From Ulota crispa (taxonomy: Eukaryota > Streptophyta > Bryopsida > Orthotrichales > Orthotrichaceae), in contig OY987244.1 of NCBI GenBank assembly GCA_963920765.1, positions 16,844,358-16,908,357 of the forward strand: a stretch of 64,000 nt of DNA. Reading direction: 5' to 3'. Each line of letters opens with the position of its first letter. Position 1 is the first letter of the stretch. Below are positions 35,505 to 47,192 of this stretch, in pieces. Both the position numbers and the translations under genes were made by a program. The notes beneath the pieces are model-generated. The model saw nothing but the letters and a program-made list of their open reading frames with translations, had not been told where the DNA came from and did no database searches.

Positions 35505-36224
35505 CCCCTAAAGGACCAAGCCCCCTTTTGGGGGACAAATGGGATTTTGGGCATGTAGCTATGGTTAAACTACTTTGCATGATTTTTTGAAACTTTTATG
35601 AAAGATGGAGAATTCAAATATCTGCGTGGGCATTTAGTTTTTTCTTCATTCTAACATTTCTTGAAGAAGTTAAAAATAAATTTCTAGAAAAGGTCTATAT
35701 TGGGTAGCCCAAAAATTTCTTTTAAAATTGCATTAAAATAAAATAAAAATATGAAATAGGTTCTTTAGACTTATATATAGGGGGGAAGCTTTGAATCATT
35801 CAATTTTCATTGATGAGATGAAAGTAATGAGAAGTTTTTGTTTGTGGGTAGGTGTAATTTTGAAAGAAACCATACCTACCCACAAACAAAAACTTCTCAT
35901 AACTTTCATCTGATCCATGAAAATTGAATGATTCAAAGCTTCTCACCTATATATAAGTCTAAAGAACATATTTCATGTTTTTGTTTTATTTTAATGCAAA
36001 TTTTAAGAATTTTTTGGGCTGCCCAATCTGGATCTTTTTCCAGAAATTCATTTTTAACTTCTTCAATAAATGTTTGAATGAAGAAAAAAATTAGATGCCC
36101 ATGTAAATCTTTGAATTCCCCATCTTTCATAAAAGTTTCAAAAAATCACAAAAAGTAGTTTAGCCATAGGTACATGCCCAAAATCCCATTTGTCCCCCAA
36201 GGGGACAGTTGGTCCTTTAGGGGG
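35505..36224. mobile_element. TTAA-family foldback element, 720 bp
   Basis: Two arms of about 355 bases are inverted copies and meet near 35,866. The outer ends are TTAA plus CCCCTAAAGGACCAAG at the left and TTGGTCCTTTAGGGG at the right, where TTAA is missing because another foldback starts at once. A second copy is at 53636-54344, and one arm is shared with 9492-10404. Confidence 0.8.
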
Positions 36225-36668
36225 GAAAATTTCATGGATACCCTAAAGTTTGTAATAATTTCATAAATACCCTTGCTTTTTCAGAAATTTTAAAAAATAC
36301 CCTTGGATCCAAATTTTTCAAGCGCTTTTTTTGTTGTACATATCACTTCCCTTCTTCCCTTTGTGCACGCATTACTTCTTTTTTATTATGCAAGCGCATA
36401 AGGGAACAAAAAAAGTGCAACACTACAAGGAAACCACAGTTGAATTTACAAAAAGTTGACAAAGATTGTGACCTAATCTACAATACTATAGATTAGGTCA
36501 CAATCTTTGTCAAACTTTTTGTAAATTCAACCATAAGTGGTGACATCACTAGCATGCACAACAAAAAAAATCACTTGAAAATTTGGCCTAAGGGTATTTG
36601 TGAAATTTCTGAAAAAGCAGGAGTATCTTTTAAATTATTGCAAACTTCAGGGTATCCATGAAATTTTC
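36225..36668. mobile_element. Foldback MITE, 444 bp
   Basis: The inverted ends run from GAAAATTTCATGGATACCCT and its complement AGGGTATCCATGAAATTTTC inward for about 120 bases. It adjoins the preceding foldback with no spacer. The interior holds a separate long hairpin at about 36433-36541. Confidence 0.75.
36433..36541. mobile_element. Near-perfect hairpin of about 108 bp
   Basis: Arms of about 48 bases, with one or two mismatches, surround an 8-base loop near 36,480. The arms contain TAGATTAGGTCACAATC and its complement. The preceding CACTACAAGGAAA resembles a CACTA-type end, but the matching right end is not present. Confidence 0.6.
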
Positions 36669-37549
36669 TAGCTTGGCTAGATTTGATGATAATACATGGG
36701 ACCTAGACAGATCAGCACATGCAAGGCCATCTCATGTGTCTCACATGCTGAGTCAACTGATTGAATTGGAGATACCTAGTAAAGTCAGCAATTTCTGGCG
36801 CCTTATTATATTCAACGATATGCTTAAAGTAAGCTTGTACGCTCCTCAGCCGGTACTAATTTTCAATTGAATTGTGCGTTTGGTTCAATTTTTCTACAAT
36901 ATTTTAATGCAGGACAATCTCCAATTCTGACATCCCAGACTAGCTGGCACCATTGGTGACCCCTGTCCCCTCATGTACTTGAACTTCACAGCAGCTGCCC
37001 ACAGAGGGCCTTTTGGAGACCCAAAAAACTTTCTAATGAGTTACTAATAACAAGCTAAACTAAATAGAACCCCAAAACGGAAAGACTTCTTCAAGCTTAG
37101 CCTTGAAAGTAGCCGTCCCACCCATACGGATAGTGTTCACAAACGTGGCTAAATTCAGCAAAACTTCAACCACAAAGCTCAAAATAATAGAATTGTGAAC
37201 AAAATAACAAAATAATACCAGTGGTGCATTTTGCAATATGCGTTTTGTGATCATTTTGCAGTTAATTTAGCACATGGTGTAGTGTCGATTAAAAACTGGT
37301 GTCAGATAGTCATGAAGTCAGCCAGTCTTATTAATTTGCTTCCTATTGTTTTGGTATTTTGGTGCCGCATTCATGGTTCTCACGACTCTGAGTCTCTGAC
37401 ATGTGCTCCGTGATCATGAGCTTCGCCTGGCTTGCAACCTTCCGTTCACTATGCGCGAGGAGATTTTGAGCTTCTTCTGCATATTAACTTATTCCTAATT
37501 TCTTACATACCTTTGTTCAATTGTAATCTCCTTTGTAGTTCTAGACTAA
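36669..37549. other. No intact gene; fragments shared with 8.9-9.3 kb
   Basis: The segment around 36,730-36,765 (CTCACATGCTGAGTCAACTG) and the one at 36,990-37,030 recur at 9.22 kb and 8.97 kb. Splice-like words and moderate GC suggest a gene relic, but no domain is recognisable. Confidence 0.3.
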
Positions 37550-37932
37550 GAGCATCTCCTGCCACCCGTTAAATGAGTCCCGCTGGTTCAAACAAGAACG
37601 GCTTCTTAGTTTCAAGTCTCCACTAGCATTGTACTTGTCAATGTATAAGTGTGGGGCCTTCATTCAAGGTAAATTCAAACTTTGTATAGGACCCCTTCAC
37701 AACCCAACCACACACATGGAACCAAAACAAGGAAATTAGGAATGCAAGCTCCTTTGTGCTGTTGCCAAGACTTCAAGCTTGGTTGTTGCTGGAACTTATT
37801 GGGTTGTAAAGGAACTTCACACCTTGCCTTGCCTCGCTACTTTGTGATATTGTCCCTTCGAAACTTAGTTTAATGGAGTTCTTCAAAACCTGATTTGGCA
37901 AAATTTCTCCAAGCGGGTGGTAGGAGATGCTC
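37550..37932. mobile_element. MITE with GAGCATCTCC ends, 383 bp
   Basis: GAGCATCTCCTGCCACCCG at the left mirrors CGGGTGGTAGGAGATGCTC at the right, a near-perfect inverted repeat of 19 bases. It is the intact form of the copy at 7652-8265. No clear target duplication was found, so the superfamily stays open. Confidence 0.8.
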
Positions 37933-38361
37933 AAATTCAAGGTCTCTAAATCCAAATCTGAATTCAAGTTTCCAAATTCAACTTGTTGATGGTAAATATC
38001 TAAAATTTGCCCCCCCGGTGTCCGTATAACAACCCCGGGTGTGCCTAAATTAATTCCCTTATAAAAGCCAATGAAGGGATGAACTTCATATAGTATCCAA
38101 ACAGCGCGTATTCAAGTGTATTGGAGTCCTCTCAAGATGAGAACAAGACTCCCAAACAAATACATATAAAAAAGAAACCTATTTGATTCCAGTAATAGAA
38201 ATTCCTCAACAGCAGAAAGCCAGAGTAGTTTCCCAAAACCTTAGACAGAAAGCAATTTGAGAGTCTCTTGGAGACAATACAATGAAAATATACATGTATA
38301 TATAAGTATATACTTTGTGGACAGATTTTGAATGAAGAATGTCAATAAATATACACAAAAT
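37933..38361. other. Foldback fragment and 3' flank of the NYN gene
   Basis: 37933-38060 is a truncated arm of the foldback family seen at 20268-20700. The rest up to the NYN stop codon is presumably 3' UTR and terminator sequence of that minus-strand gene. Confidence 0.45.
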
Positions 38362-41300
38362 CTAATTCCACTTATTCTGTTCCCTTTCACGGAAACCCCG
38401 AGGCTCTGAGGCAGTGTCAGCAAGATAAAGGTGCTTGTTCTTGTCATCGACATACAGCATGTCTCCCATGCTTTGAATCATGTCAGTGAGCCTCCAATAT
38501 TCATATGCTACAAGTACCAAGGGTCGCCCAGTCAGCTTGCAATGCTCTGAACTTATGTGGTCCTTCGGAACACCATGCGGCCATAACGAATGCAGAATTT
38601 TGTACAAAATGCATCGCAGATCTTGCCTGCTGAAGTTAACCCGAGGTTTACGATCAATTCCACTCTGCAAAAACATATGGTTACAGTCAAAACACATGCA
38701 AAATAACTATTGAAATTAATTTACTCTACGTTAATTGAATTTGCCTAAAGTTTATGGACTTTGAGGTAGTTAAAGCACCATAGGACATTAGTTGGTAGAA
38801 AACCAAAAAGCTACACCAATAGTAAGTGCACATAATAAACCTAAGTTCCTACATATTCTAGTATGTAAAGTGACATCTCAATTGTATATGATGCTTGTTC
38901 AGTGAAGTAGATATAGTTGAGTCCTTTAGTACTAAGTATCTCACTTCTATAATTGGGTGGCAAGCTACGCTCTCATATCTTCTACTTTCAATAATAACCG
39001 ACATACAAAGTACTCTCATACCTTCTATTTTCAATGATACCCGAAATACAAAGTAAAGGAGGTTGATCAAGAGACTGGGTTTCTAAATACTCCATAAGTT
39101 CCTGACTAAGATCTACAAGAACTAAAACATGTCAGAGACTAGCTTACCTTGATGTAAGGGAAAATTCTCCAATCAGCAGCATCAATGGAAACATTGCGCA
39201 CAGAGAGCAAATCCGGCATGGACTGCAGGATGCTCTTGAGATTCGCAAACCCATAATGTGAGGTAACCAAAGGATGTCCGGTTTCGAGTTCATACAGCAT
39301 TTCGAACTGGTCAAAGGTCATGACTGCCTTGGGTTTCCCTTTGCAATACTTGTCAACAACGTAGGCAACCTCGCATCGCAGATACCGCAAAATCCGAACC
39401 CTGCCTCCCACAGGAGGTACAACGACCTTTGGCCCCACGTAACTGCTGTAGTCCACGTCAACTGGCGGTCTCCGAACATCTCTTGCCTTGCCACTAGAAT
39501 AGGAACTTGGAACGCAAGGACTACTCTTGGAACTGGCGAATTCCTCTGTACATATCCCCATCTCCAATTCTTTACATTCGTTGCACTCGTTTCTGGAGTG
39601 GTCATGCCGAGAATTGCTATCAAAAGTGCTCAAGACTTCTTCTTCTTCTTCTGTTGCAGTTGTATTCATGAAACTAGCATTCCTGTACTTCTTCCTCTGA
39701 ATGAGCCACATGCACTTGATCAGAGCACGTTGCAAAAACAGACGACAAGGATGATACTAGGGCTTCTGCATAGATCTGAGTAGAGGGAAGTTTGTACCTC
39801 CCCAGAGAGGCTGCCTGCAATTCTCTTGTCAGGAATTACACCCAAGGGCTCCACATCGTCACTTCCTTCTACAATATCGGACTTGTCGCAGCTGGATGGT
39901 ATCTGTTCGTCTAGTTTGATTTTGCGCAAGCGCACACATGTGTAAGACCAGGAGAAATAAAAGGGCTAAATTTTAATATTTGCCATGGGGATGAGAAATG
40001 GCAATATATAACTTGGTGCATACCTCGGAACTCGTATTTCAGAAGAACGTTACATGAACTTGATGCATCCCAGCCTCCAAACTCGAAATGATCGTCCTCC
40101 ATGATACTAACTTTCTCCGTGAAGCTGCTGTTCTGGAGGCCATAGGAACTGCTTCGAGAGCCTGGAATCTCCATCATCTCATCCCACTGCACGCAATAAT
40201 CTGCTGCCTGGGCCAAAATTGGGGGTATTCTCTGGTGGCCATTTCCAATGACCACTGTGGTGATGTATCTATTACTCAGCTCCCGCAGCAAAGCGCAGAA
40301 CCCTCTGTCTCCTGTCACAAGCACGATTCCATTTCCCGTGGATGCGTCGTCTTTCTCAACTGCCGGAGTATCGGGACATGATTTATGGTCGTATCCAAAC
40401 AGCAGAGCGTCCATTATTATAGCTTTGTCGGCAGATTCTTTTCCATCCGGCACGGGACACAGCTCAACGCCCATGCTCAGCAAACTAGGTGCCTGTAACC
40501 AACCCAGATGGTAACTATCAGATTAACGTTCTCACTAAACGGAACTCATACAACAGCATGGCTTGTTCTATTGAGATCCATTAAACAGCAGCCACCTATG
40601 CGCAGAACGATCCATAATAGAATTCAACTCTTTTGCTGCTATTCCCATTTTCTGTACTTATTGAAGGTAAGAACATTTAGAAGTTTTCAATAACTCATGG
40701 ACCGTAACCCCAAACATCACGAAACTAAATCTCTGCATCTCTCCTCGTTGAGGGCATTCCAACAACACCTCAAGTCTCATGATTTGTTGACATCAAAGCA
40801 AATAAACTGGTTTCCTTGAAACAATTGATGTCCATAACCCTAACGTACCATAGAAACTAGATAAGATGGTTGCAACAGAGAGACCAACCTGCCGAGTAAG
40901 ATACTCAAGCTTGCCGTATGCACGAAGACACTGTATTGTTCCAAAAGAAGCTCCGACCCTCTGCATCTGCTTCACCACCATCTGAGCATCCAAACCTCCT
41001 GGAATAGGGCAATTTTCAATGTCCCAGAAGATGCCAATCCTTCCCAGTTTTATAGCACCATGGCGATATGTGAAAGGAGAATCGAAGTATCGAAGCCGTA
41101 ACCGAGCCACCCAGAGTCGAACAGCATCCGTGATGCACAGCAATTGCACTGCAGAGTAAATGGCAAGAATCATAGTAAAAGAGGATCTTCGGATGGCGTC
41201 CTCATCGTCGCTGTCGCTGAGCAACGCATCGTCTTGGAGGAACGAGATCGGCGGTGCATGTGAAGGAGGAGAAGGAGACAAAATGTTCCACACCGAAGAT

Positions 41301-41635
41301 TGCCCTAATGTTGAAGTTGACCGCACGGGTGGCAAGGTGGACTCCAATGACGTTGGTGCATGCTTTGGCTGGTTCAAAGAATTCACCTCTGGCCCTGCTC
41401 TTCCTCCCACATCCTGCCTGGACCTATGCTGCTCCCCGAACGGCCGCTGAGGAAGAGCCGCTGCTCGACAGAGCTTCAACGAACTTCGCCTTGTAGGGAA
41501 GTGCGGGTCCCTGTTGTGTTCAGAATCCCACAGTAGCTGAGATTCAAACGGCGAAGACGAAGGGCTACCGTATATCGATGAGGAACTAGTGGCTGGCGAA
41601 GGAATTGCTCGTCCTTGCAACAGAATGATTGCCAT
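38362..41635 (-). CDS. NYN-domain ribonuclease with two OST-HTH/LOTUS domains (MARF1/limkain-like)
   Basis: Five exons read in frame: 41635-40889, 40492-40024, 39910-39798, 39696-39148 and 38664-38362, all GT-AG, giving 726 residues. The ATG at 41635 is chosen as the first Met of the open frame. Residues 1-195 are Ser/Pro-rich with a hydrophobic stretch near 165-185 (MILAIYSAVQLLCITDAV). An NYN (PIN-like) nuclease domain spans about 198-355, with the acidic sites FWDIENCPIP, ADKAIIMDALLFGYD and VLVTGDRGF. An OST-HTH/LOTUS domain follows at about 540-625 (ETGHPLVTSHYGFANLKSIL) and a second at about 637-715 (LTGRPLVLVAYEYWRLTDMI). In animals this layout belongs to MARF1, an RNA-cleaving regulator. 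The plant relatives are mostly uncharacterised and RNA cleavage is inferred. All key acidic residues are present. The gene stands alone. Confidence 0.85.
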
Positions 41636-41732
41636 GGCTATGGCTATGGCAATGGCTTTCACTCATCACTAGCCCTCCCACTTAACCTGACCTATTCATC
41701 CAACAAACAGAAGCAGAGATCTAATTTTTTCC

Positions 41733-41779
41733 TCTTCTTCTTCTTCTTCTTCTTCTTCTTCTTCTTCTTCTTCTTCTTC
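41733..41779. repeat. (CTT)n microsatellite in the leader of the NYN gene
   Basis: About 15 perfect CTT units, reading (GAA)n on the transcript strand. It lies about 100 bases upstream of the NYN start codon, directly after an upstream stop codon at 41778. Confidence 0.95.
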
Positions 41780-43150
41780 AATTACCGCAAACAAAGCGTT
41801 GATCGTCACCACCTCTGATGTCCGAACGATTTGCCGACACTTCACGTCCAGCAAGCTGTGTCAAAAACACGCAATTAACTCTCGGAAATCCAAGGATTCA
41901 TCGTTTCAAAACGATCAATTCGATTGATCATATGTTGAAAATGATACTAGGGCCAAATTATATCAATCAACAGAAACGGCGAAAGACCTTGCAATACACT
42001 GGTCAAAAATGATGAAAAATAATCAAAAAACAATAAAAAATAAGTCTTCATATGAGGCTTACCCTAGGTACTTTCAGAGTTAATTCCGCTGATACTCCAT
42101 CTCTGATTATCTGCTCAAGACCCAATCCCTGCACACACACGATCAGGCAGGCTCATCACTTCAATTCACAACACGTTGCAAGCTCCAGAAAACACTGACT
42201 ATTGCTTCTACTTCAAACCTACGACAAGTAACTAACACTCTAAAAACAAACTGAAACATAAAATCATACGTGCTCAAAAAGATGACTTAACCTTACACCG
42301 CCATTGCAATTTCCAGAACCTCGCACGATACTTAATTGAAAGCGAGAAGAAGATTACTTGAATTTTAATGAAAAATAATCAAAAATAATCAAAAATAAGT
42401 CTTCATATGAGGCTTACCCTAGGTACTTTCAGAGTTAATTCCGTTGATACTCCATCTGTAATTATCTGCTCAAGACACAATCTTGCACACACACGATCAG
42501 CCTCATCACTTCAATTCACAATTCGTTGCAAGCTCCAGAAAACACTGACTATTGCTTCTACTTCAAACCTATGACAAGTAACGAACTCTCTAAAAACAAA
42601 TCATACGCGCTCAAAAAGATGACTTACACCGCCATTGCAATTTCCAGAACCTCGCACGATACTTAATTGAAAGCGAAAGATATTTACTTGAATTTTAATG
42701 AAAAACACGACACTTACTCTGCAAAAAGAGTCATGAAATTCAATCTCGCACGATCGCGCGCTGTCCAATTTTCGATCCCGCCGATCCGACACCAAATGTA
42801 CAGTTACGAAGTGGCTTCACATCGAGCAAGCGTAGCGAGTATTATTCTTCGAGAGATGCTCGTCTGTTGTCTTCGAGCTATTTCTTTTTCACACCTACGG
42901 TTCACATCGTCTGTCTTTCCAGCAGCAACGGCTTCGATCGAGCCCTTGCGTGTTGTGATCCTTTCTGTCTTTCCGGTGTGAGGAGATTATCGTAGGGCCA
43001 ATGAGGAGTGACGACACTGAAATCACGCTCTTCCCTCCGTTTTGGACGGACGCATGGCCTCGACCGACGTAGTGTGTTCTTCCCCATTCTTCTACAGAAA
43101 GCTTCAAATTGCTCTGCAACTCGGAGCAATCAATCAATGCTGAGGACGCA
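41778..43150 (-). other. Spliced 5' leader or small upstream gene with duplicated exon
   Basis: Two minus-strand exon candidates join in frame: 42128-42063 (acceptor TGCAG, donor GGTAAGCC; 22 codons including LEQIIRDGVSAELTLKVP) and 41855-41778 (acceptor GACACAG; LAGREVSANRSDIRGG, then a stop). A copy of the first exon lies at about 42478-42413. Upstream, 43084-42900 contains an open frame starting MGKNTLRRSRP. I do not recognise the peptide. It may be an upstream ORF in the NYN mRNA, or a separate small gene whose 3' end overlaps the NYN leader. Confidence 0.4.
42013..42708. repeat. Tandem duplication, two units of about 350 bp
   Basis: Units 42013-42371 and 42372-42708 share nearly the whole sequence (for example TAAGTCTTCATATGAGGC at 42041 and 42396). 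Each contains the putative exon, its GTAAGC donor and a second exon-like block with GGTTCTGGAAATTGCAATGG. The second unit lacks two bases at its acceptor, which would change the reading frame. Confidence 0.85.
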
Positions 43151-43179
43151 AACCCTAATTCCTAAAACAGTAGTAGATT

Positions 43180-43612
43180 ATGCACTCTTCATGTCCTTGT
43201 GATTTAATTTACATGATTTAATTTACATGATTAGTGAAACTTAATGACACCATTGATTTACACACTATTGATTTCTTTTAGTGTCACTCTTTAACATGAA
43301 GTTTTAGTGTGCACTATTCATGTCTTTGTGACCTAATGTACTCTACATGATTGGTGATACTTAATTATATCATTGATTTTCTTGAGTATCACTCTCTAAC
43401 ATGAAGTTTTAGTATGCACTCTTCATGTCATTGTGACCTAATATACATGATTAGTGACACTTAATGACATCATTGATCTCTTTCAGCGTCACTCTCTAAC
43501 ATGAAGTTTTAGTATGCACTCTTCATGTCATTGTGACCTAATGTACATGGTTAGTGACACTTAATCACACCATTGATTTCCTTTAGTGTCACTCTAACAT
43601 GTAGTTTTAATA
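43180..43612. repeat. Tandem array of about 105-bp units
   Basis: Four diverged units each contain CACTCTTCATGTC, TTGTGACCTAAT, GATTAGTGACACTTAATGAC, CATTGATTTC and AACATGAAGTTTTAGT in that order. It lies at the 5' side of the putative leader region. Non-coding. Confidence 0.8.
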
Positions 43613-44899
43613 TATGATGAGGACGTGTTTTAATAATCATGTTTGGTACATCTTGAGAATGTGTCCTCATATAAGGAGATTAGATAAATTATGATTGATG
43701 AAGTGTATGTATTTAAACTGTTAAGTGTTGCAATTGAACAAAAAAATAGACTAGAATTTGGGTAAAAGAAAAACATGAGATTCTTTGTAAATAGAAGGAC
43801 ATGCATGTTGAAGTGGAAGCAAAATAAATTGGTTCAAAAATGGGAAGGTTTTGATTTTGAAGTTCATTATAAGAAAATATCCAAAATTGATAGTAGTGTT
43901 GCTTGTGGTTGAGCACAATTCTTGTTGAAAAGAATATGATGAGTTATCAAAATGGTGGATTTATAAAGTAAAGGGTGGTTTGTTCTACGTCCCACGTCCC
44001 ATCTCTCCAAGTCTCAATTAATTTTCCCCTCAAATTTAGAAGACAAGTGGTTGAAAATTGGAATTTCAACGGGTTTCATGCTCCCCTATATCTCTATAGC
44101 AACCTCTAGGTCAAAGTAGGTCAAAAATTGACAATTTATATAAAATCCCATTTTGTGCACATAACAACAATCTTTGTATTAGAAGTATCATGGATAATTT
44201 AGAATTGGAGAACAACATGATTGCATGAATATTGTCAAGCCAAAAAAAATGCAATGTATATGGTCTTAAGTAAGGCCAATAGTTGGAGGGACTCCAAACC
44301 ACTTTCTTTTTGCCTATGCATTGAAATGCAAAAAGTAGAATTGAGTGAATACTAATTGTTAAATGGTTGGTCCAATCTCATAATTAAGAGATTTATATTC
44401 TTGACTTTGTTATTAGAGTGTGTTTCAAGGCTCTTCTTACCATTGAAAATTTTAGTGCATACAAGTAGAAAAATTATCTAGACAATTTTTGCCATAATTT
44501 TACCTCATTTGACAAGTGTTATCTAAACATCAAAAAAATGGTCAAGAAATGGATGAAATTGCCAAATCCCTATAAAAACATTAGACATGCCAATATTCAG
44601 ATGGAATTTATTGATATTAGGTGGGTTAAAAAGATGAATGTTCATACACGACACTTCTACTCATTTTTTCCTTAATTTAGCATGTATTTTGGGAATGTGT
44701 AGCTCTATCATTAAAGAAAATAAAAACGATATCTTGTGTACAACTAAAAATTCTAGGAACAAAAAAAACATCCTTTAATTTCTTGGTCATACCAACTTGT
44801 ACCGTAATGCCACCATTGCCTTCCTCTTTGGGACTTGGATTGACTTCTATGTTTAAAACATTACAATACTCATTGCGTTTATAAAGTGTTTCTATTAGC

Positions 44900-44903
<4 letters not shown>
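43613..44903. other. No gene seen
   Basis: AT-rich sequence with no recognised domain in any frame and no clear repeat ends. Confidence 0.4.

Positions 44904-44952
<49 letters not shown>
44904..44952. repeat. (TA)n microsatellite
   Basis: About 24 perfect TA units. The apparent YI-repeat peptide on the minus strand is an artefact of this run. Confidence 0.95.
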
Positions 44953-44955
<3 letters not shown>

Positions 44956-46041
44956 ATTAATCCACATAATCCACATATAGATGTTTATATTTCAACTAGT
45001 CATCATAAAAGAATTATGCTTAAAGCCCGTAGGGCTCATGAATATATGTTATATGGTAGACATTCCACTTGTATTTGCAATACTCTAATTGAAAAATATA
45101 AAGTACGTTTATGATTGTTCTCTTGAGTTGCAAACAAGAGCACAAACTTGTTTGATATAGTACTTTTTCCATTAGATAATCTTCTCTTAAGTGTAGGCAA
45201 TAATAAGAAAACCCAATTTATTTTATAATTGAATATGAAATTGAGGATGTCACCTACTATCAGTTGCACACAACTTCATTAATACTTGAATTCCTAATAC
45301 AAGCAAAAATTTGTTTTAGTGGTATCATTTTTGCACATGGTCAAGGAAACCTTATTCATTTTGTACAAACAATTTTAAAATTCTTGATTAAATACAAGGT
45401 TATGTTTTCTTATACCTATTATTATTCAAGAGCTCCCCACCAACAAGAAAATAAATTAAAATGTTGCATTTAACTGAATATGGACTATTGGATATCTATT
45501 AGAAATAGTCCAAAAATAATTTTGATTTGTAAAACATTGAGAGGTGTGTGCAAGAATGCTTTGTGTGGGAAGGCGTGGCTCCTTGATGAATTCTCTCACA
45601 CTTCCCACAAATGCCTTATAAGGAAGTTAATAACAACTAGCACTCAAGAAGACAAAACCCTAAGGCATTTAAATACGTGACATTTGTCATTGCAAATTGA
45701 CATTCACACCCCATTTGCATCAAGATTTGCATTCAACCATAGATTGACAAATATGTCTATTGTTGGCATCATTCAAAATAAAATTTCATCTTTTATTTGC
45801 ATTGGCAAGAAGCGTCAAATGAACAAACACAGATTAACAAACACAGGTACAAACTAAAAGCACAAGAAGGTTTTAAAACCCCACCACCTAAAAGGCTCCA
45901 CATTTTTATTCTTATCTTTTAGGGATCACATGGAATCACCCTATTGTGTAAAATTACAAAATACATCATGTGGGAGAACGCATTTACTTAAAGCATTCTC
46001 CCATATGTTCCTCAAACACATGCAAAAAAATGTTTGTTCAA
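44953..46041. other. No gene seen
   Basis: AT-rich sequence with short open frames only. I recognise no domain, RNA gene or element end before the TTAA-family element at 46042. Confidence 0.4.
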
Positions 46042-46955
46042 CCCCTAAATGCCCAAGGCACCCAATTTAGGTGTCCAAAAAACTTCAAGAAACTTTGAAA
46101 CCCTGTTGAAGGTACGGATTTTATCATTTTCAAGTTCTTTTTTTTTGGAAAAGTTGCGCGCTCAAGTTAGCTCCACCGTTCAAATTCAACTTCCTCCATA
46201 TCTTATTCCAATTGTTTTTGGTGGAAGGTTAACTACAAGCATACATTTTGTGACATGAATAGTGTCATGAATAGTATTGTGAATAGTGTCATGGAGCCTA
46301 TGGGAAGTTGCCACATTGAAAAGGCGGGCATCAAGTTGAGCAAAAGGTGAAGATTTCCCTTGGGCACTCACTTGGGCAATAAGGGCCTTTTTACTGAAAT
46401 TTTGACATCTAACAAAATTTAAAAGTGCTTTTGGACTAATTTCACTTGGAATGTCTTTGTTATAAAATTTAGAATCCTTTCACCGTTGAAAATTCTTTCA
46501 TTCATAATGATTTTTGGGCAATAATTGGAGCTGAAAATTTCTTTGTATTAGACGTTTGCGTTTTGACAATTGCATTGCAGGCTCATTTGTGAAATTGTGG
46601 TCATGGATTTGGAAGGGGGGCCATTGATTTTGAAGTAACAACAATAAACACTAAAGCAATCTAAGTGGTTGTTTTCCAATTTTTGTATCTAGAAGTTGCC
46701 AATTTGCATTAGAAGTTTCGGACAGCTCTAAAAAAAGCAAAAAATTATATTCTCATCATTATTCAATTGCAAATATCTTAAAATCCGCACGGCCATTATG
46801 GATTCTTTTTGAGTAGCGTCATCTAAAAGTCTTGAAGTTCGAGATTCAACAATTACAATTTTATTTTGATGTTTAATAATGATCTTACAAGTACAAATCA
46901 AGAATTTCAAAACTGCCTTCCGAAAACAAGAAAAACACCCTTGGGCATTTAGGGG
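46042..46955. mobile_element. TTAA-family MITE, 914 bp
   Basis: The left end CCCCTAAATGCCCAAGG is mirrored by the right end CCTTGGGCATTTAGGGG. TTAA follows at the right (46956-46959), and the left flank has the one-base variant TCAA. Its size equals the 913-915 bp copies at 9492 and 12821. Confidence 0.75.
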
Positions 46956-47103
46956 TTAAATTCACATAGGAAAAAGAAGACGAAAACTCCAGCAAGAAGA
47001 TGCGACCAACGTGCCAGTGCAAATGGGCCTTCAGAGTAGTAAAGATTTCCTCCACCGACGCTAACCTTTAAAGCAACTCCTTGGATGAAAATGACGACCC
47101 ACA

Positions 47104-47192
47104 GATGAGAAAGATGAGAGAAATATGAGAGAAAGCTGAGAGAAAGCTGAGAGAAAGATGAGAGAAAGATGAGAGAAAGATGAGAGAAAGAT
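47104..47192. repeat. 11-bp minisatellite GATGAGAGAAA
   Basis: About eight units of GATGAGAGAAA or GCTGAGAGAAA. It lies about 1.1 kb upstream of the LysM start codon. The Ser/Leu-rich minus-strand open frame over it is a by-product. Confidence 0.85.

Noticed and set aside
41615-41818. Phe-rich peptide on the plus strand
   Set aside because: Translation of the (CTT)n microsatellite opposite the NYN leader.
44677-44976. Tyr-Ile repeat peptide
   Set aside because: Translation of the (TA)n microsatellite.
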